A program made the position numbers and the translations under genes. Shown one piece after another: positions 17,489-28,007 of a stretch of 64,000 nucleotides of DNA; the stretch's first letter is position 1; every line of letters begins with the position of its first letter. This stretch comes from Ottelia alismoides. Taxonomy: Eukaryota > Streptophyta > Magnoliopsida > Alismatales > Hydrocharitaceae. The notes below the pieces were generated by a model. That model did not search any database, was not told the origin of the DNA, and saw nothing but the letters and a program-made list of their open reading frames with translations. The stretch spans positions 62,001-126,000 of the forward strand of contig JAZKJV010011615.1 of the NCBI GenBank assembly GCA_037367405.1, written 5' to 3'.

Positions 17489-19135
17489 CTACTCGTCAGT
17501 TGGTGCATCAAATAAACCTTCTTTAAACTCAGGGTCGAATATCATATCGAATTGAGTAGCGGTCGTGATCTGGCCGGAAGACTTCATATCTTGGGAAACG
17601 TATGGATTGCTCATCTCAATCGATCGCGCAACCCAGGTTCCATTCTTGGTTTCTCGTAGGTCTTTCATCACGATCGTTTGCCGCAACTTGGTTGACTTGG
17701 GCTCGGCTTGCTGGTCAGCGGAAGTATTAAACAATTCGGCTTTCACGACAGCATGACCTTTCTTGGGGTCAATGAAATACCATTCATGCCCAACCTGAGG
17801 TGTGGCGGTTGCCAGGCGAGCAGATCGCTTGATCACGACCAAACCAAGATTATCTTCCGGCGTTTCGTCGCAAGTGAATTCCCATCCTGCTTTCCGCGAC
17901 AAATCGGGATAAAGCAACGAGGGAAACTTGATGATGCCTGCGCCAGCCAAGTTGCCCAGGCCTTCGCCCGACATAAGATCTGTGGGGGCAATGTGGTTGG
18001 ATCGCTCCCAGACTGTCGTAGTACCGCGAAGCGGGGATTGGTTGTGCCAAACCGCCTGGCCATCACAAATATATAACGGCACTCGCTCCGTTTTCCCCAG
18101 TTGCTCCTCAAACCATTGCGAGCTGTTATCGCTATCCTCGAGAGACGTCGATGGCCATGGTCCTCCCGAATTCATCAGGTAACACAGATCAACACGCCAG
18201 CAATTGCCTTGTCGCCAAATTGCATGACCGAAAAAGGCTGGAGTTGTCGATACCAACATCTGAAAATCACCAATTCTCCTGCGACTGGCAGCCATGGCAT
18301 CGATAATACGTTGCGCGTTGGCGTTGGGTCTTAGATCGACGATTGGCAGTTCCCGATTGACTCCCATCGCATAAATGTCACTTGGTCCCGACGCTGGGTA
18401 GTCGAAATCCCATACGATCGGCTTAACGAGATCATTGGCCGAACGCAGTTCCATTCGGACGGGAAGGCGAGTCTCTGGATCAACGCGTAGGATCGCGATA
18501 CTGTGCTCCCCTCGCCAAAGATTCAGCTCAAACTCAATCCATTGACGGCCGTTGTCGCGGATTCGGCGCTGCTCTTGATGGACCACCTTCTCGGTACTAA
18601 ACAGCCAGGTGATCGATGGCGATTCTTCGGTCAAGGTTTGTGTGGGAAACGCCCCTGATTTATCTTCCTCACTGAAAGGAAGAATGTTGATGGCATCTTT
18701 GTTCTCGCTGAGTTCAAACCTTGCTCGCTGTTGGCCATCATAGAAGCATGGGGAAGATCCGAACTGATAGGCCCAGAGATTTTGATCAAGCGATACCCAC
18801 ATATGCCCGCGATTACCATTAGGGTACTCGGCCTGCGCGTGGAGCCACTTTTGCTGCCGCACGGATTCGATGACCTGGGCGAACGCAAGCGTTGCCGTCG
18901 ACGTGGACCAAATGTTCCACAAAAGAATCGCAACTGTCGCAACCAATGACGCTGAAATTGCTAGTCTACGATACTGTTTGCGCTTACCGTAGATTGGCAA
19001 CATCTGCCCCGAGTTCTGAATAGATGGAAGTTCCGCTTCCAATTGCCGCTTAACGTGTTCAACGATTGTTGGCCTACTTTGCAACTGTTGCCCCAATTCA
19101 TTGAGTCGATCTTCAAGGTGATTATTTAGATTCAT
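17489..19135 (-). CDS. Membrane-anchored ECF partner with large extracytoplasmic domain
   Basis: 548 residues from ATG 19135. The first ~55 residues are cytoplasmic, followed by one membrane helix (LAISASLVATVAILLWNIW, about 57-75). The rest is a large exported domain with a LolA/RseB-like feel: AFAQVIESVRQQKWLHAQ, MWVSLDQNLWAY, LRVDPETRLPVRMEL. Such proteins are common partners of planctomycete ECF sigma factors. Its start overlaps the sigma gene stop by 14 bases, so translation is coupled. Probably holds the sigma factor inactive until an envelope signal is sensed; no zinc motif is visible. Confidence 0.7.
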   Translation of the reverse strand: MNLNNHLEDRLNELGQQLQSRPTIVEHVKRQLEAELPSIQNSGQMLPIYGKRKQYRRLAISASLVATVAILLWNIWSTSTATLAFAQVIESVRQQKWLHAQAEYPNGNRGHMWVSLDQNLWAYQFGSSPCFYDGQQRARFELSENKDAINILPFSEEDKSGAFPTQTLTEESPSITWLFSTEKVVHQEQRRIRDNGRQWIEFELNLWRGEHSIAILRVDPETRLPVRMELRSANDLVKPIVWDFDYPASGPSDIYAMGVNRELPIVDLRPNANAQRIIDAMAASRRRIGDFQMLVSTTPAFFGHAIWRQGNCWRVDLCYLMNSGGPWPSTSLEDSDNSSQWFEEQLGKTERVPLYICDGQAVWHNQSPLRGTTTVWERSNHIAPTDLMSGEGLGNLAGAGIIKFPSLLYPDLSRKAGWEFTCDETPEDNLGLVVIKRSARLATATPQVGHEWYFIDPKKGHAVVKAELFNTSADQQAEPKSTKLRQTIVMKDLRETKNGTWVARSIEMSNPYVSQDMKSSGQITTATQFDMIFDPEFKEGLFDAPTDE

Positions 19136-19697
19136 GTTTGTACTCCCTATGGACTTTTTTCTCTAAGGTCTTGATTGCACGCGAAAGCTGTTTTGTGATG
19201 CTGCCGATGGGGCGTCCTAAGATTTGTGCAATGGCTGCATAGCTATGTCCATCGAAATAGCGCAAGCCGATGAGCAATTGATCTGCTTCGGACAAGTTTT
19301 GAACGAGCTGATGTATGAACTCCCGGTCGATCCAGTTGCTCACTTCTTTGTTCTCGTCGACAAGCAGTGGAGTCGCTTTCTCAGCGAAGTCCGTTGAAGT
19401 TACCGGAAGCTGCTGTCGTTTCATCTCGAGCGCTTTGCGTCGAACGGTCATGAGGAGCCAACTTCCAAATTTCGCATCATCTTCGAGCGAATGAAGTTTT
19501 CGAAAAGCGATCAGCATTGAGTTCTGTACGGCATCCTCGGCAGAATGCCATTCCGCAAGGATCGAAAGAGCTATCGCAATGGCGGTGCGTTCGTAGCGCT
19601 GACACAACTTACCGAAAGCGTCAATGCCGCCTTTCTTGGATTGCCTTACAAGTTCACAGTCCGATTCAATTTCCATTTCTTTGTCCAGTTCCAACAT
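19122..19697 (-). CDS. ECF RNA polymerase sigma factor
   Basis: The start at ATG 19697 is favoured because GGGAG lies five bases upstream; it gives 191 residues. Alternatives are ATG 19709 and ATG 19676. Region 2: CQRYERTAIAIALSIL and WHSAEDAVQNSMLIAFRKLH. Region 4: LSEADQLLIGLRYFDGHSY and IAQILGRPIGSITKQLSRAI. Coupled to the 548-residue membrane partner by a 14-base overlap. Confidence 0.9.
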   Translation of the reverse strand: MLELDKEMEIESDCELVRQSKKGGIDAFGKLCQRYERTAIAIALSILAEWHSAEDAVQNSMLIAFRKLHSLEDDAKFGSWLLMTVRRKALEMKRQQLPVTSTDFAEKATPLLVDENKEVSNWIDREFIHQLVQNLSEADQLLIGLRYFDGHSYAAIAQILGRPIGSITKQLSRAIKTLEKKVHREYKHESK

Positions 19698-19907
19698 CAG
19701 GACTCCCATTTCTCGAAAGGCTGCATCTTTTCTAACAAGATGCGCCGAACTGGTGATTTGCGGCCAGTTTTCCAAAAAAAGCTTGCCAAAGTATCCTGCG
19801 ACGGGCCTGGTAAGCCAGTCAGATTTCGAATCGCACCTTCACCAATCCAAAAAACTTTTGACAGAATATTGGCCGTGCTGTGTTAATCCCTGTAGGAGAC
19901 CATTTTC

Positions 19908-20498
19908 TTGAGCGAATTTCCAGAAACACGTGATAGCTTGCTTTTGCAAGTGCGAGATCCCGCCAATCGGGACGCGTGGGACTTGTTCGCTCGCATCTAC
20001 CGGCCGGCAATCGTTCGGATCGCGATGGCGCGCGGTCTGCAACATGCGGATGCTCAGGATTTGTCGCAACAAGTTCTTATGGCAGTCGCGAGTGCCATTG
20101 GCACTTGGGAGAAGCGTGATGAGTCAACTCGATTTCGGCATTGGCTGAGTCGGGTGACGAAGAACGCTATCCTCAATGCCTTGACGCGGCGGCCCAAGGA
20201 TCAAGCTGTGGGTGGTTCTTCGATCGAGGAATTGCTGCGCGAAGCGGTTGATCGAGATGAGGCGACAACGGCTTCGCTCGAGAATCAGTTGCGTCGCGAG
20301 CTTTATCTGCAAGCGGCCGAGTTGATCAAAGCGGAGTTTCGGCCAGATTCCTGGCTAGCCTTTGAGCTATCGGTCACTGGCGATCTGACGATCGAGCAAG
20401 TTGCTGAGCAACTGGGGAAGAGTGTCGGAGCAATTTATACCGCTCGGAGTCGAATCATGTTTCGGCTGAGAGAAACCATCGCGGAGTTAGGGGAATAA
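19908..20498 (+). CDS. ECF sigma factor of kinase-linked type
   Basis: 196 residues. The start is TTG 19908, supported by AGGAG at 19894-19898. It begins FPETRDSLLLQVRDPANRDAW, then ARGLQHADAQDLSQQVLMAV (region 2) and DLTIEQVAEQLGKSVGAIY (region 4). Two other sigma genes here, near 30.3 and 48.6 kb, share this opening and are each followed by a zinc-finger Ser/Thr kinase; planctomycete ECF groups linked to Ser/Thr kinases are known. A block of palindromic repeats separates it from its kinase gene. Confidence 0.92.
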   Translation: MSEFPETRDSLLLQVRDPANRDAWDLFARIYRPAIVRIAMARGLQHADAQDLSQQVLMAVASAIGTWEKRDESTRFRHWLSRVTKNAILNALTRRPKDQAVGGSSIEELLREAVDRDEATTASLENQLRRELYLQAAELIKAEFRPDSWLAFELSVTGDLTIEQVAEQLGKSVGAIYTARSRIMFRLRETIAELGE

Positions 20499-20502
20499 CC
20501 AC

Positions 20503-20635
20503 GTAGCCACCGTCGCCAGACGGTGGTGAGTTGTAGCCACTGTCGCCAGACGGTGGTGAGTTTGGCTTTCAGAATCCACCGTTTGGCAACGGTGGCTACG
20601 AATGACAGAATCCACCGTCTGGCGACGGTGGCTAC
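20503..20635. repeat. REP/BIME-like palindromic repeat cluster, four copies
   Basis: Four copies of a 24-base unit whose core CCACCGTCGCCAGACGGTGG is itself a palindrome: forward at 20503-20526 and 20533-20556, reversed at 20576-20599 and 20612-20635. The copies differ at one to three bases. The two forward and two reverse copies form a larger inverted array. It fills the sigma-kinase spacer, so it may affect mRNA stability or uncouple expression of the kinase. Confidence 0.9.
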
Positions 20636-20655
20636 GAATACTGGCTAAGAAAACT

Positions 20656-23600
20656 ATGACACAAACGAAACAACATTGCAGTACCCATGATCAGCTTCTC
20701 ACATTCTTGCGTGGGCAACTGAGCGCTCGTGAAGAAGCGGAGCTTCAGCAGCATTTGGATGATTGCCCCTCGTGTCGTGAGCGGCTCGAAAGCACGGCGG
20801 CAGACGCAAGCGTGTGGCATGAAGCCAGAGAGTTCTTCGGCAACGGTGCCTTGCGTGCTTCAACGAGAGGTACAAGTGATGAGCACGACGAAACTCATCA
20901 AGGATCACAACGGATACGACAAGTTCTCGACTCTTTAGGACCAACCGACGATCCAGAATCGCTCGGTCGCATCGGTGGCTATGAAGTGACAGGAGTTGTT
21001 GGTGCTGGAGGCATGGGGGTGGTGTTGAAAGCTCACGATCGTTCGCTCGATCGTATTGTAGCCATTAAAGTGATGGCACCGCATCTGGCCAGCAGTGGAT
21101 CGGCTCGCAAACGATTCGCTCGTGAAGCCAAAGCGGCCGCGGCCGTTCTGCATCCCAATGTCATCGCCATTCACAGTGTTGCCAGCGAGGATGCGAATCC
21201 GTACCTGGTGATGCCTTTCGTGCGCGGTGCTTCATTACAAAAGCGAATCGACTCACAGGGACCATTGCGGTTGAAAGATGTATTAAGAATTGGATCACAG
21301 GTCGCGGCAGGTTTGGCTGCCGCTCATGAACAAGGTCTGGTGCATCGCGACATTAAGCCAGCAAATATTCTGCTCGAAGAAGGTGTCGAGCGAGTGACCA
21401 TCACTGACTTTGGCTTGGCACGTGCCGTCGATGACGCATCGATGACTCGCAGTGGTGTTATCGCAGGCACTCCGCAGTACATGTCGCCTGAGCAAGCTCG
21501 CGGTGAGCCGATCGACGCACGCAGCGATCTGTTTTCACTCGGCAGCGTATTGTATGCCATGTGCACCGGTCACTCGCCCTTCCGCGCCGAGACAACTTAC
21601 GGAGTACTGCATCGGATCGCTAACGACCAGCCCACTCTAGTGCGTGAAGTCAATCCAGATGTTCCCCAGTGGCTGTGCTCAATCATCGACAAACTGATGG
21701 CCAAGAACTCCGGTGATCGGTTTGCCAGCGCGAAAGAAGTAGTTGAGCTGCTTAATCAATGTCTTGCGCATATTCAAAGCCCTTCAACAGTAGATCTACC
21801 TGACAGCGTTCGTGAATCAACGAATAGTGTTTACCAAAATCGAACATACTTACGTTTAGGAGCGTTTATCATGGGCAGCTTTTTGATTGCCTGGCTGCTA
21901 CTGTTCCTGCAGATCGCGGCGCCTCCCAATAAGAACACCGATGAAGGCAATCAAGATGTATTGACACAAAAGCCAACTGCAATTCAGAAGTCGAATTTAG
22001 GCAACGAGTATCACATTGCGGGCAAGTGTGTCGATGAAGACGACAAGCCAATCGAGAACGCAGTTATCGAGCTATATGCGGACGAACGCCTCAAATTCAA
22101 ACCAGTAAAGACAGACGCTAACGGTTCTTTTGACTTGGGAACTATCCCTGACCCGGAGTTGTCCAAGACCGGTTATATCAGCTATGTCGTCGTAGGGAGA
22201 GCCTCTGGGAAGTCGATTGGTACAGCCTTACCGTTCGGATATTCGGGTAAGCCAAATGAACTAAAGGTCGTCCTGAAAGCTCCAGGCCAAATAAAAGGAA
22301 AAGTAACGGGTCCCGATGGGGCGCCCGTTTCGGGAGCCAAAGTGAGCACGGCTGGGATACCTTGGATCGATGGGGTCCATGGGACAATAACCAATGAAGC
22401 TGGCGAGTATGTATTGGACTCGATTCCTTTGCTGAAGCATCCAGGTCTGATTCGTAGTCGTAACCCCGCAGTTCCCAGGGGAGATGTTATGGTCCCAGTC
22501 GAGCAGAGATTCTTAATTGTGCAGCATCCAAGTTTTGGTACGTTTCAGCCCGGTTATGCGGAATGCCCAGCAACAGTCAATGTGAGCCTCGATAAGCCAG
22601 CGATTCTTTCTGGGCGAGTTGTTGATGAAAAAGGATTGCCAATTGCAGGAGTCAAAGTCTCGGCGAGAGCCTCTCAAAAACCAGTTCATCGAGCGGTTGT
22701 CGCTCAATCGCAATTGCGAGGGCTTAGCAGCGGCTCATCAGATACCAATGCCGATGGCGAATACTCGATCATGCTCCAATATAGCGGACCGATCGAGATC
22801 AGCTTCAGTGGAACAAAACACCTGGCAGAGACCGTTAACGATTTGTTCGTACGCTCCGGGGAAACCGTCAATGCTCCTCTTGTCACCGCAGTTGAGCCAG
22901 CCCTTGTTGTCGGCAGAATTGTAGATGTCGATACGAACAAAACCGTCGCTTGCCCGCAAGGAGTTCGTCTGAGAGTCTACTCGATGGGCAATGGTCCGGT
23001 GAGTACGGTGATTGTCCAACCCGACGGCACCTATCGATTGCCGGTCTTGCCTGGAACGAATTATGTCTACTTCTCGATTGCCCCCGATTCATTGCAGGAA
23101 TTGACCAAGCTCTGGGACGTACTCGACCACCCCAATCCGCTAACCGCGAAACAATACCCAGTCGAAGCGGACAAAGGTAAAGAAGCAGAAGTGAACTTGC
23201 CGGTGAAGGTGAACAAAAACAAGCTCGGCAGTGTTATGGTGGGCCTTCAGGGTGACTGGGAGATTCAAGGTGCAACCTATGTCGCAAGCGGCAACGCCCG
23301 AGTCGCTTTAACTGCCGACAGTCTGCTCGACAGCGAGAAAAGACCTTTGCGCTTCACGGTACATGGTAATCAGTGGCTTGGACACTCCGAAGATCAGTGT
23401 GGCGCTCGCGAGCCGGTACTCGCATGTTTTCTTTGTAGCGGTGTTTCTGAACTAATGATTGATGAATCATCTTTGGATGCTCCATTGAGACTTACTGGGT
23501 TGACACTTACACGGTTCAGTGAGGGCGAGAAGCGACGTTACCCCTGCCTGTTCAAACTTAACGGCGATCAACTGGAATTGTTATGCAATGCATCCGCTAC

Positions 23601-25962
23601 CAACGATCGCAGGCAAGAGTCTTGGGAGTTGGCCAACGAGGCGTATATTGTCGTTGCCAAGCGACTTCCAACTGGGACAGACACCATGAGCAGTAAACAG
23701 CCTGCTAACGGAAAGGACGCAACCAAACGAATACCTCCCGGTGCGCACGCTTTTGGTGGACATGTGACTAAGGCTAGATTTAAGTCACCAGGAAGAAGCC
23801 AAACTACGCTTCTGGAGAATGGAGATTTGGTTTATGAAGCGCCCGAAATACAAAATCTAGCTAACGCACGAATCCATCTTTGCAAAGTAACCCTGCAATA
23901 AGCATTCCAATGAGATATCAGGTTGAAGTGATACAAACGATCTCTACCAACGCCGAAGGTCGTTTTACGGGATTTGTTCCGCCGGAGTTCACAAGTCTGT
24001 TTGAACGAGATCCAAGCGACCCCTATCTGGCCTTGGTGGTGGAAGCGGAAGGATGCGTCACTGAATCCTTGACTGCCCTTCGTGAACACTGGAACCATGA
24101 GATGAACTTTGGACTTGATCCAAACGAGAAACCCGTTCGAGGGCAGATCTTGGTCAATGGAAAACCGGCTAGTTCGGTAAACGTTTCGGTTATAGGCGTA
24201 CAGAGAGCGAATCCAGACGAATTGGATGCACTTCTAAAACGAGAAGGACTGAGCCCCATCGACGCGAAAGAACCTAGAAAACAAGCTTTCCTTGATGGTC
24301 CAGATCCAGAGCCTTCTGGCCTGATGAATACACACGGGGTTTTGTCAGTGGAGCATAGAGCAACCGACAGCCAAGGTAAGTTTGAGCTTCGAGGATTTGG
24401 TCCTAACGATGTGCTGACTCTGGAAATCGAAGGGCAAGGAGTCGAGAAAACGTGGTTGCGCGTAATCAATAGGGATATCGAATGCATCAATCTTCGTCAT
24501 CGAACTGGATACAACGAAACCTACTATGGCTGCGGCTTTACCTATGATCAAACGCAGTTAGGTGCCCATATCGATCCGACTGCAAATGACGGTACCCCAT
24601 CCTCAGCAGCAATGGCAAAAGAACTAGATGCTGATGCGCGGCAAGCTATGTCGACGCATCAAAATCGTCTCGTTTGGACGAACAGGTTCAAATTAGATTC
24701 CATTCGCAGGTACACGCACAAAGAAGTGGGGAGGCTTGAGGAGCGGTCAACACTGGCGAGTGATGGAAAGCGGTTTGTTCATCGCCACGAAAGTCTGAAA
24801 CTGGATCAGCCAGCCGACTTTGTCGGACGAAGCCTTACATCCTTTGGGCTTTACACAGGGGACTCTTTCCATGGGTGGCACCTGCCTCACTGGTAGCCGA
24901 TGAGTACGGGGCGGATACTCCGGCAGAGCGCTGAGGAACATGCTTGGGGAATGCTGTGAGCGAACCTGCATGAAGCTTGAAGGGTATTGTGCCGGCAACG
25001 CAGGCCAGACGATCTTAGAACTCCTTCTGAAGTCCAAAGACCTCGATGTCAAGAAAGAAAAGATCGGCGAAATCGATTGTTTTCGAATCAAGAATAGGGA
25101 TGAGTGGGGTACGCACGTGGCCTGGATTGAAGCGAAGGGAAAAAACAGGCTGCTCCAGTGGGAGTCTCGCAAAGCGCGAGGCAACAAGTTCTCACGCAGT
25201 TGGCAGGGTGAGCATCGCGACACTTCCAACTACGAGTCCAGTGGCGTACGAATCACCGGGATCGAATATCGAGAAATAGACGGAACGCCCATAGCCATAC
25301 GAGGAACCTATGTCAGCTTTCACACTCCTAACGGCGGCCAGGAAACGGTTTCCTCCATGGAAATGGAAAGATCGAATATCGAACTGAAGCCAGACTTCTC
25401 GAGCGATTCCATTTTTGATCCGTTATACGCAGAAGGTGCTCGCATTACAGATCTGGATGGCACCGATCCTGACAAACACTTTTGGTGGAGAAATGGACAG
25501 CTTGTTGCCAGTGATTCAGTCCAATCAAACCAGCAGTCTACTTCGAATAAACCGGAATCTCCTAGCGATCCCACTGCAATTGATGGTAGTTGGATGATCG
25601 AATCGTTTACGCTTGCAGGCAAGCTAGTCGAGGGCGTTGATTTAGAACGCATTAAGAAAACGCCGCTGATTGTGAAGAGGAAGAAATCCATCTTGGGCGA
25701 TGGCGGTACATGGATAAGAACTCCAGAGGGCGAAAAAACTTCGGGCGGAGCGATCACTACATTTGATGATTCAACGCATCCCGGTGTCGTTCGATGTGAG
25801 ATGCTTGGCACCGATGGATGGCATGGAATATTCAAAATAGTGGAAGAGACTCTGATTATCTGCCGTTGCTCGCAGGACAATCCCTTGCCTACCGATTTCA
25901 TTTCGACGGCTGAAAACGGATGGCAGGTCCGTACCTATGTGAGATCCAAGCCCGCGAAATAG
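20656..25962 (+). pseudogene. Giant zinc-finger Ser/Thr kinase with regulatory-like domains, three frame breaks
   Basis: The start is ATG 20656, not ATG 20602 which lies inside the palindromic repeat. The order is: HC-type zinc finger (HLDDCPSC, within the first 45 residues); kinase domain about 108-375 with GAGGMGVVLKAH, HRDIKPANILL (near 230) and DFGLAR; membrane helix about 402-422; several carboxypeptidase-regulatory-like modules (GKVTGPDGAPVSGAKV, GRVVDEKGLPIAGVKV); a TIGR03067-like region; more such modules; and a final TIGR03067-like domain. Frame breaks fall near 23897, at GGG 24873-24875 and near 24931; each is explained by one missing base. The total span of 5307 bases matches the paralogue at 49285-54568 (5284 bases), which supports a single gene. 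If real, the breaks leave an intact kinase and transmembrane part. Confidence 0.75.
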
Positions 25963-26066
25963 CAACTCGACGAACCAACGAAAGCAGTCAATCCTCGCTC
26001 TTGTGGACATATGAATCGAAACAAAAGTTGTGTATCGGCGTTTCAGGCCTTTCCATTTCCAAGCTG

Positions 26067-26961
26067 CTACTTTTCGCCTTTATCGTTGCGAAGAGGAACT
26101 GGTCTTGCGATCTCTTCCCAAATCTCGCGTTGCGGGCAAGTCAATAACTCAATTGCCTTGACGTAGGCTTCCCTGTGAAACGTAGCGGTGTCACGATCTA
26201 GCTCAAGCGGATCAACATTTTCCTGCCGCGTCACCTTATCCTGAAACGGTTGCAATCGAACTCTGAGTTCGGCTTGAATCGCGGTGATGGACGCTATTTG
26301 TTCAGGGGTAAGATCAAGCGAGTCTCGCACCTCGGGGACGGAGAAGGCTCTGACCATAAGACCCTGAAACGCAATCCTCTTGAATTCTCTCATCTGATCA
26401 TCAGTGAGAATTGATTTGAGAGGGGCTATCGCTTGCGAAAACGTTACATTGGCCGGATTCACTCTGATTTCGGCTATTTTCGCGAGTTGCTCATCGGTCA
26501 GGTTTAGCTCTTTTTGAGTCGGGGGCAATTGAAGGATCACGATCAGTTGACCTTGACCGATCAGTGTTTCCGTAGTCGCATTTGGACTCTGTGAGGCGAA
26601 CCAGTTGACGGAAACAAACGCCTGCAACCCCTTCAAACTGGCGATCAACTGATCGTATAGTTTGTTTTGCGATAATCGATTCGCGAAAGTTAAACTAGGG
26701 ACCAGGAGCAGAAGTGCGACCGCTGATAGCCCCGTCATTCGCCGTAATCGCCTGCGATTCGGCCGTTCCTCTTGGGTTCCGGAAATCGCGTTCACAATAC
26801 CTAAGTTATCGCTTGTTTCATTCAACCGTATTGCGCGATTTTTTGACTCGTTCCACAGCCTCCGTCGAGACCGAGTCGTTGGCGAGTAGCTGGACGGCTC
26901 GATCGAAAGTTGCCTCCGAAGCCTCATCAAGACGATTTGTTGATTCGCTATTTGTCATCAT
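26067..26961 (-). pseudogene. Membrane partner of ECF sigma with LTxxQ motifs, frameshifted
   Basis: Starts at ATG 26961 (ATGATGAC), overlapping the sigma gene stop by 14 bases. The first ~37 codons (ESTNRLDEASEATFDRAVQL) are in one frame. The rest continues in another after an A6 run (minus strand, 26839-26844) with one extra A. It has a membrane helix (MTGLSAVALLLLVPSLTFA) and an exported part with three LTxxQ-type motifs (LNLTDEQLAKIAEI, ILTDDQMREF, LDLTPEQIASI), similar in style to Spy/CpxP-like periplasmic proteins. Probably an anti-sigma or envelope sensor. The total would be about 297 residues. Confidence 0.65.
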
Positions 26962-27467
26962 GATCCTCGTTCAAAAAAAATAAGAGTGCTTCTTTGAGTC
27001 GACAGCGTGCGTGGTAGAGCGTTGCCGATACGTTTTCAGGCGTTATTTGTAATGCCATCGCGACCTCCTCGCGTGACAGACCTTCAAGCGAAATCAAGGT
27101 GATCACTGCGGCTTGTCGCTCAGGCAATTGAGCGATTTGGGCTCGCAGCCCAATCTTTCAGCTCGGATTCTTCGAGTGAATCAGAGGGTGACAAGCCAGT
27201 CTCATTCAGCCTATCCAAGCTGACCGTTTCCTTGCGAGTCCGTCTTCGATCCAACGATCGAAGCGTTGCCAGCCGAACAAGCAATCCCGTCCAATCACGA
27301 ACTATCTCTCGTTGATGCAATTGGAAAGCTTCTGTGAAAACCTCCTGGGCAACTTCCTCTGCGTCATGTTCGGAACCAAGAATCTTGAACCCGATCTGAA
27401 CGATTCGCCGCGCGTTTGTATCGACGATCTGATTCCAATCGGGGTGTTCCTCTTCGGGTGATCTCAC
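26948..27467 (-). pseudogene. ECF RNA polymerase sigma factor, frameshifted
   Basis: ATG 27467 opens a frame with region 2 (IVQIGFKILGSEHDAEEVAQ) and ends prematurely at 27120. Region 4 continues in another frame: IAQLPERQAAVITLISLEGL, then LSREEVAMALQITPENVSA, stopping at TAG 26950-26948. The break is near 27155-27160, consistent with one extra base in AAAG. The real stop overlaps the partner's ATG by 14 bases (ATGATGACAAATAG), the same overlap length as in the 19.1 kb pair. Confidence 0.8.
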
Positions 27468-28007
27468 AGAGCAATGTCCTAGGCTTGACGATCATTTAGC
27501 TTGAACGAAATGGAGCTATCTACTGGTCGATGTAGTCGATCAAAAGATAAAGAAAAAAACGAAACTTCTTGCTATTCGCTTCCTTCTGAAACAAAAATCA
27601 CTCTATGACGGAATACTGCATCATGCTAGCAGGCCGACGCCTCAAAACGTCGGCCTATTCGCGTTTTCTGACCCTCGTTTTCACAGTGTTTCGCGAGTTT
27701 TTCACCTCTCGAACTCTCCCCATCGCGACCACTCTCCGATAATCGGCGCGATATCAGTTAGGGCTGATTCCTCTCCCTCCGCCTAATACTCTCCCGAGTC
27801 GCAAAGTCTCTTGCCCCTCGGGTTATGGACATCACTCCGAACCCGTAACCCAAGTTCGGAAAATCAGAGTTTCTACTGCAAGGTCACGAAGAGATCACCA
27901 ATCGCATCCATCTCGGTCTGCTCGTGTTCATCGCAATCATCTTCATCGTCTGGGCTGCGAATATCAAAGGATAAACGTGCCGCCGTCCTTAGAGCGAGTG
28001 TGTCGTG
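27468..28007. other. Intergenic spacer with hairpin
   Basis: A perfect 9-base inverted repeat lies at 27631-27639 and 27648-27656 (AGGCCGACG and its complement), without a T-run. Directly after the kinase stop at 28008, the minus-strand frame stays open for about 43 codons (to about 27877) with an acidic PDDEDDCDEHEQTEMD stretch. This could be a C-terminal extension or a tiny gene; it has no support beyond the open frame. The rest shows nothing clear. Confidence 0.4.

Noticed and set aside
20503..20635. CRISPR array
   Set aside because: Repeats are palindromic, in mixed orientation, with only 6-20 bases between them and no cas genes nearby.
20602..20655. Start of the giant kinase at ATG 20602
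   Set aside because: These 18 codons lie inside the palindromic repeat; ATG 20656 begins the conserved zinc-finger segment.
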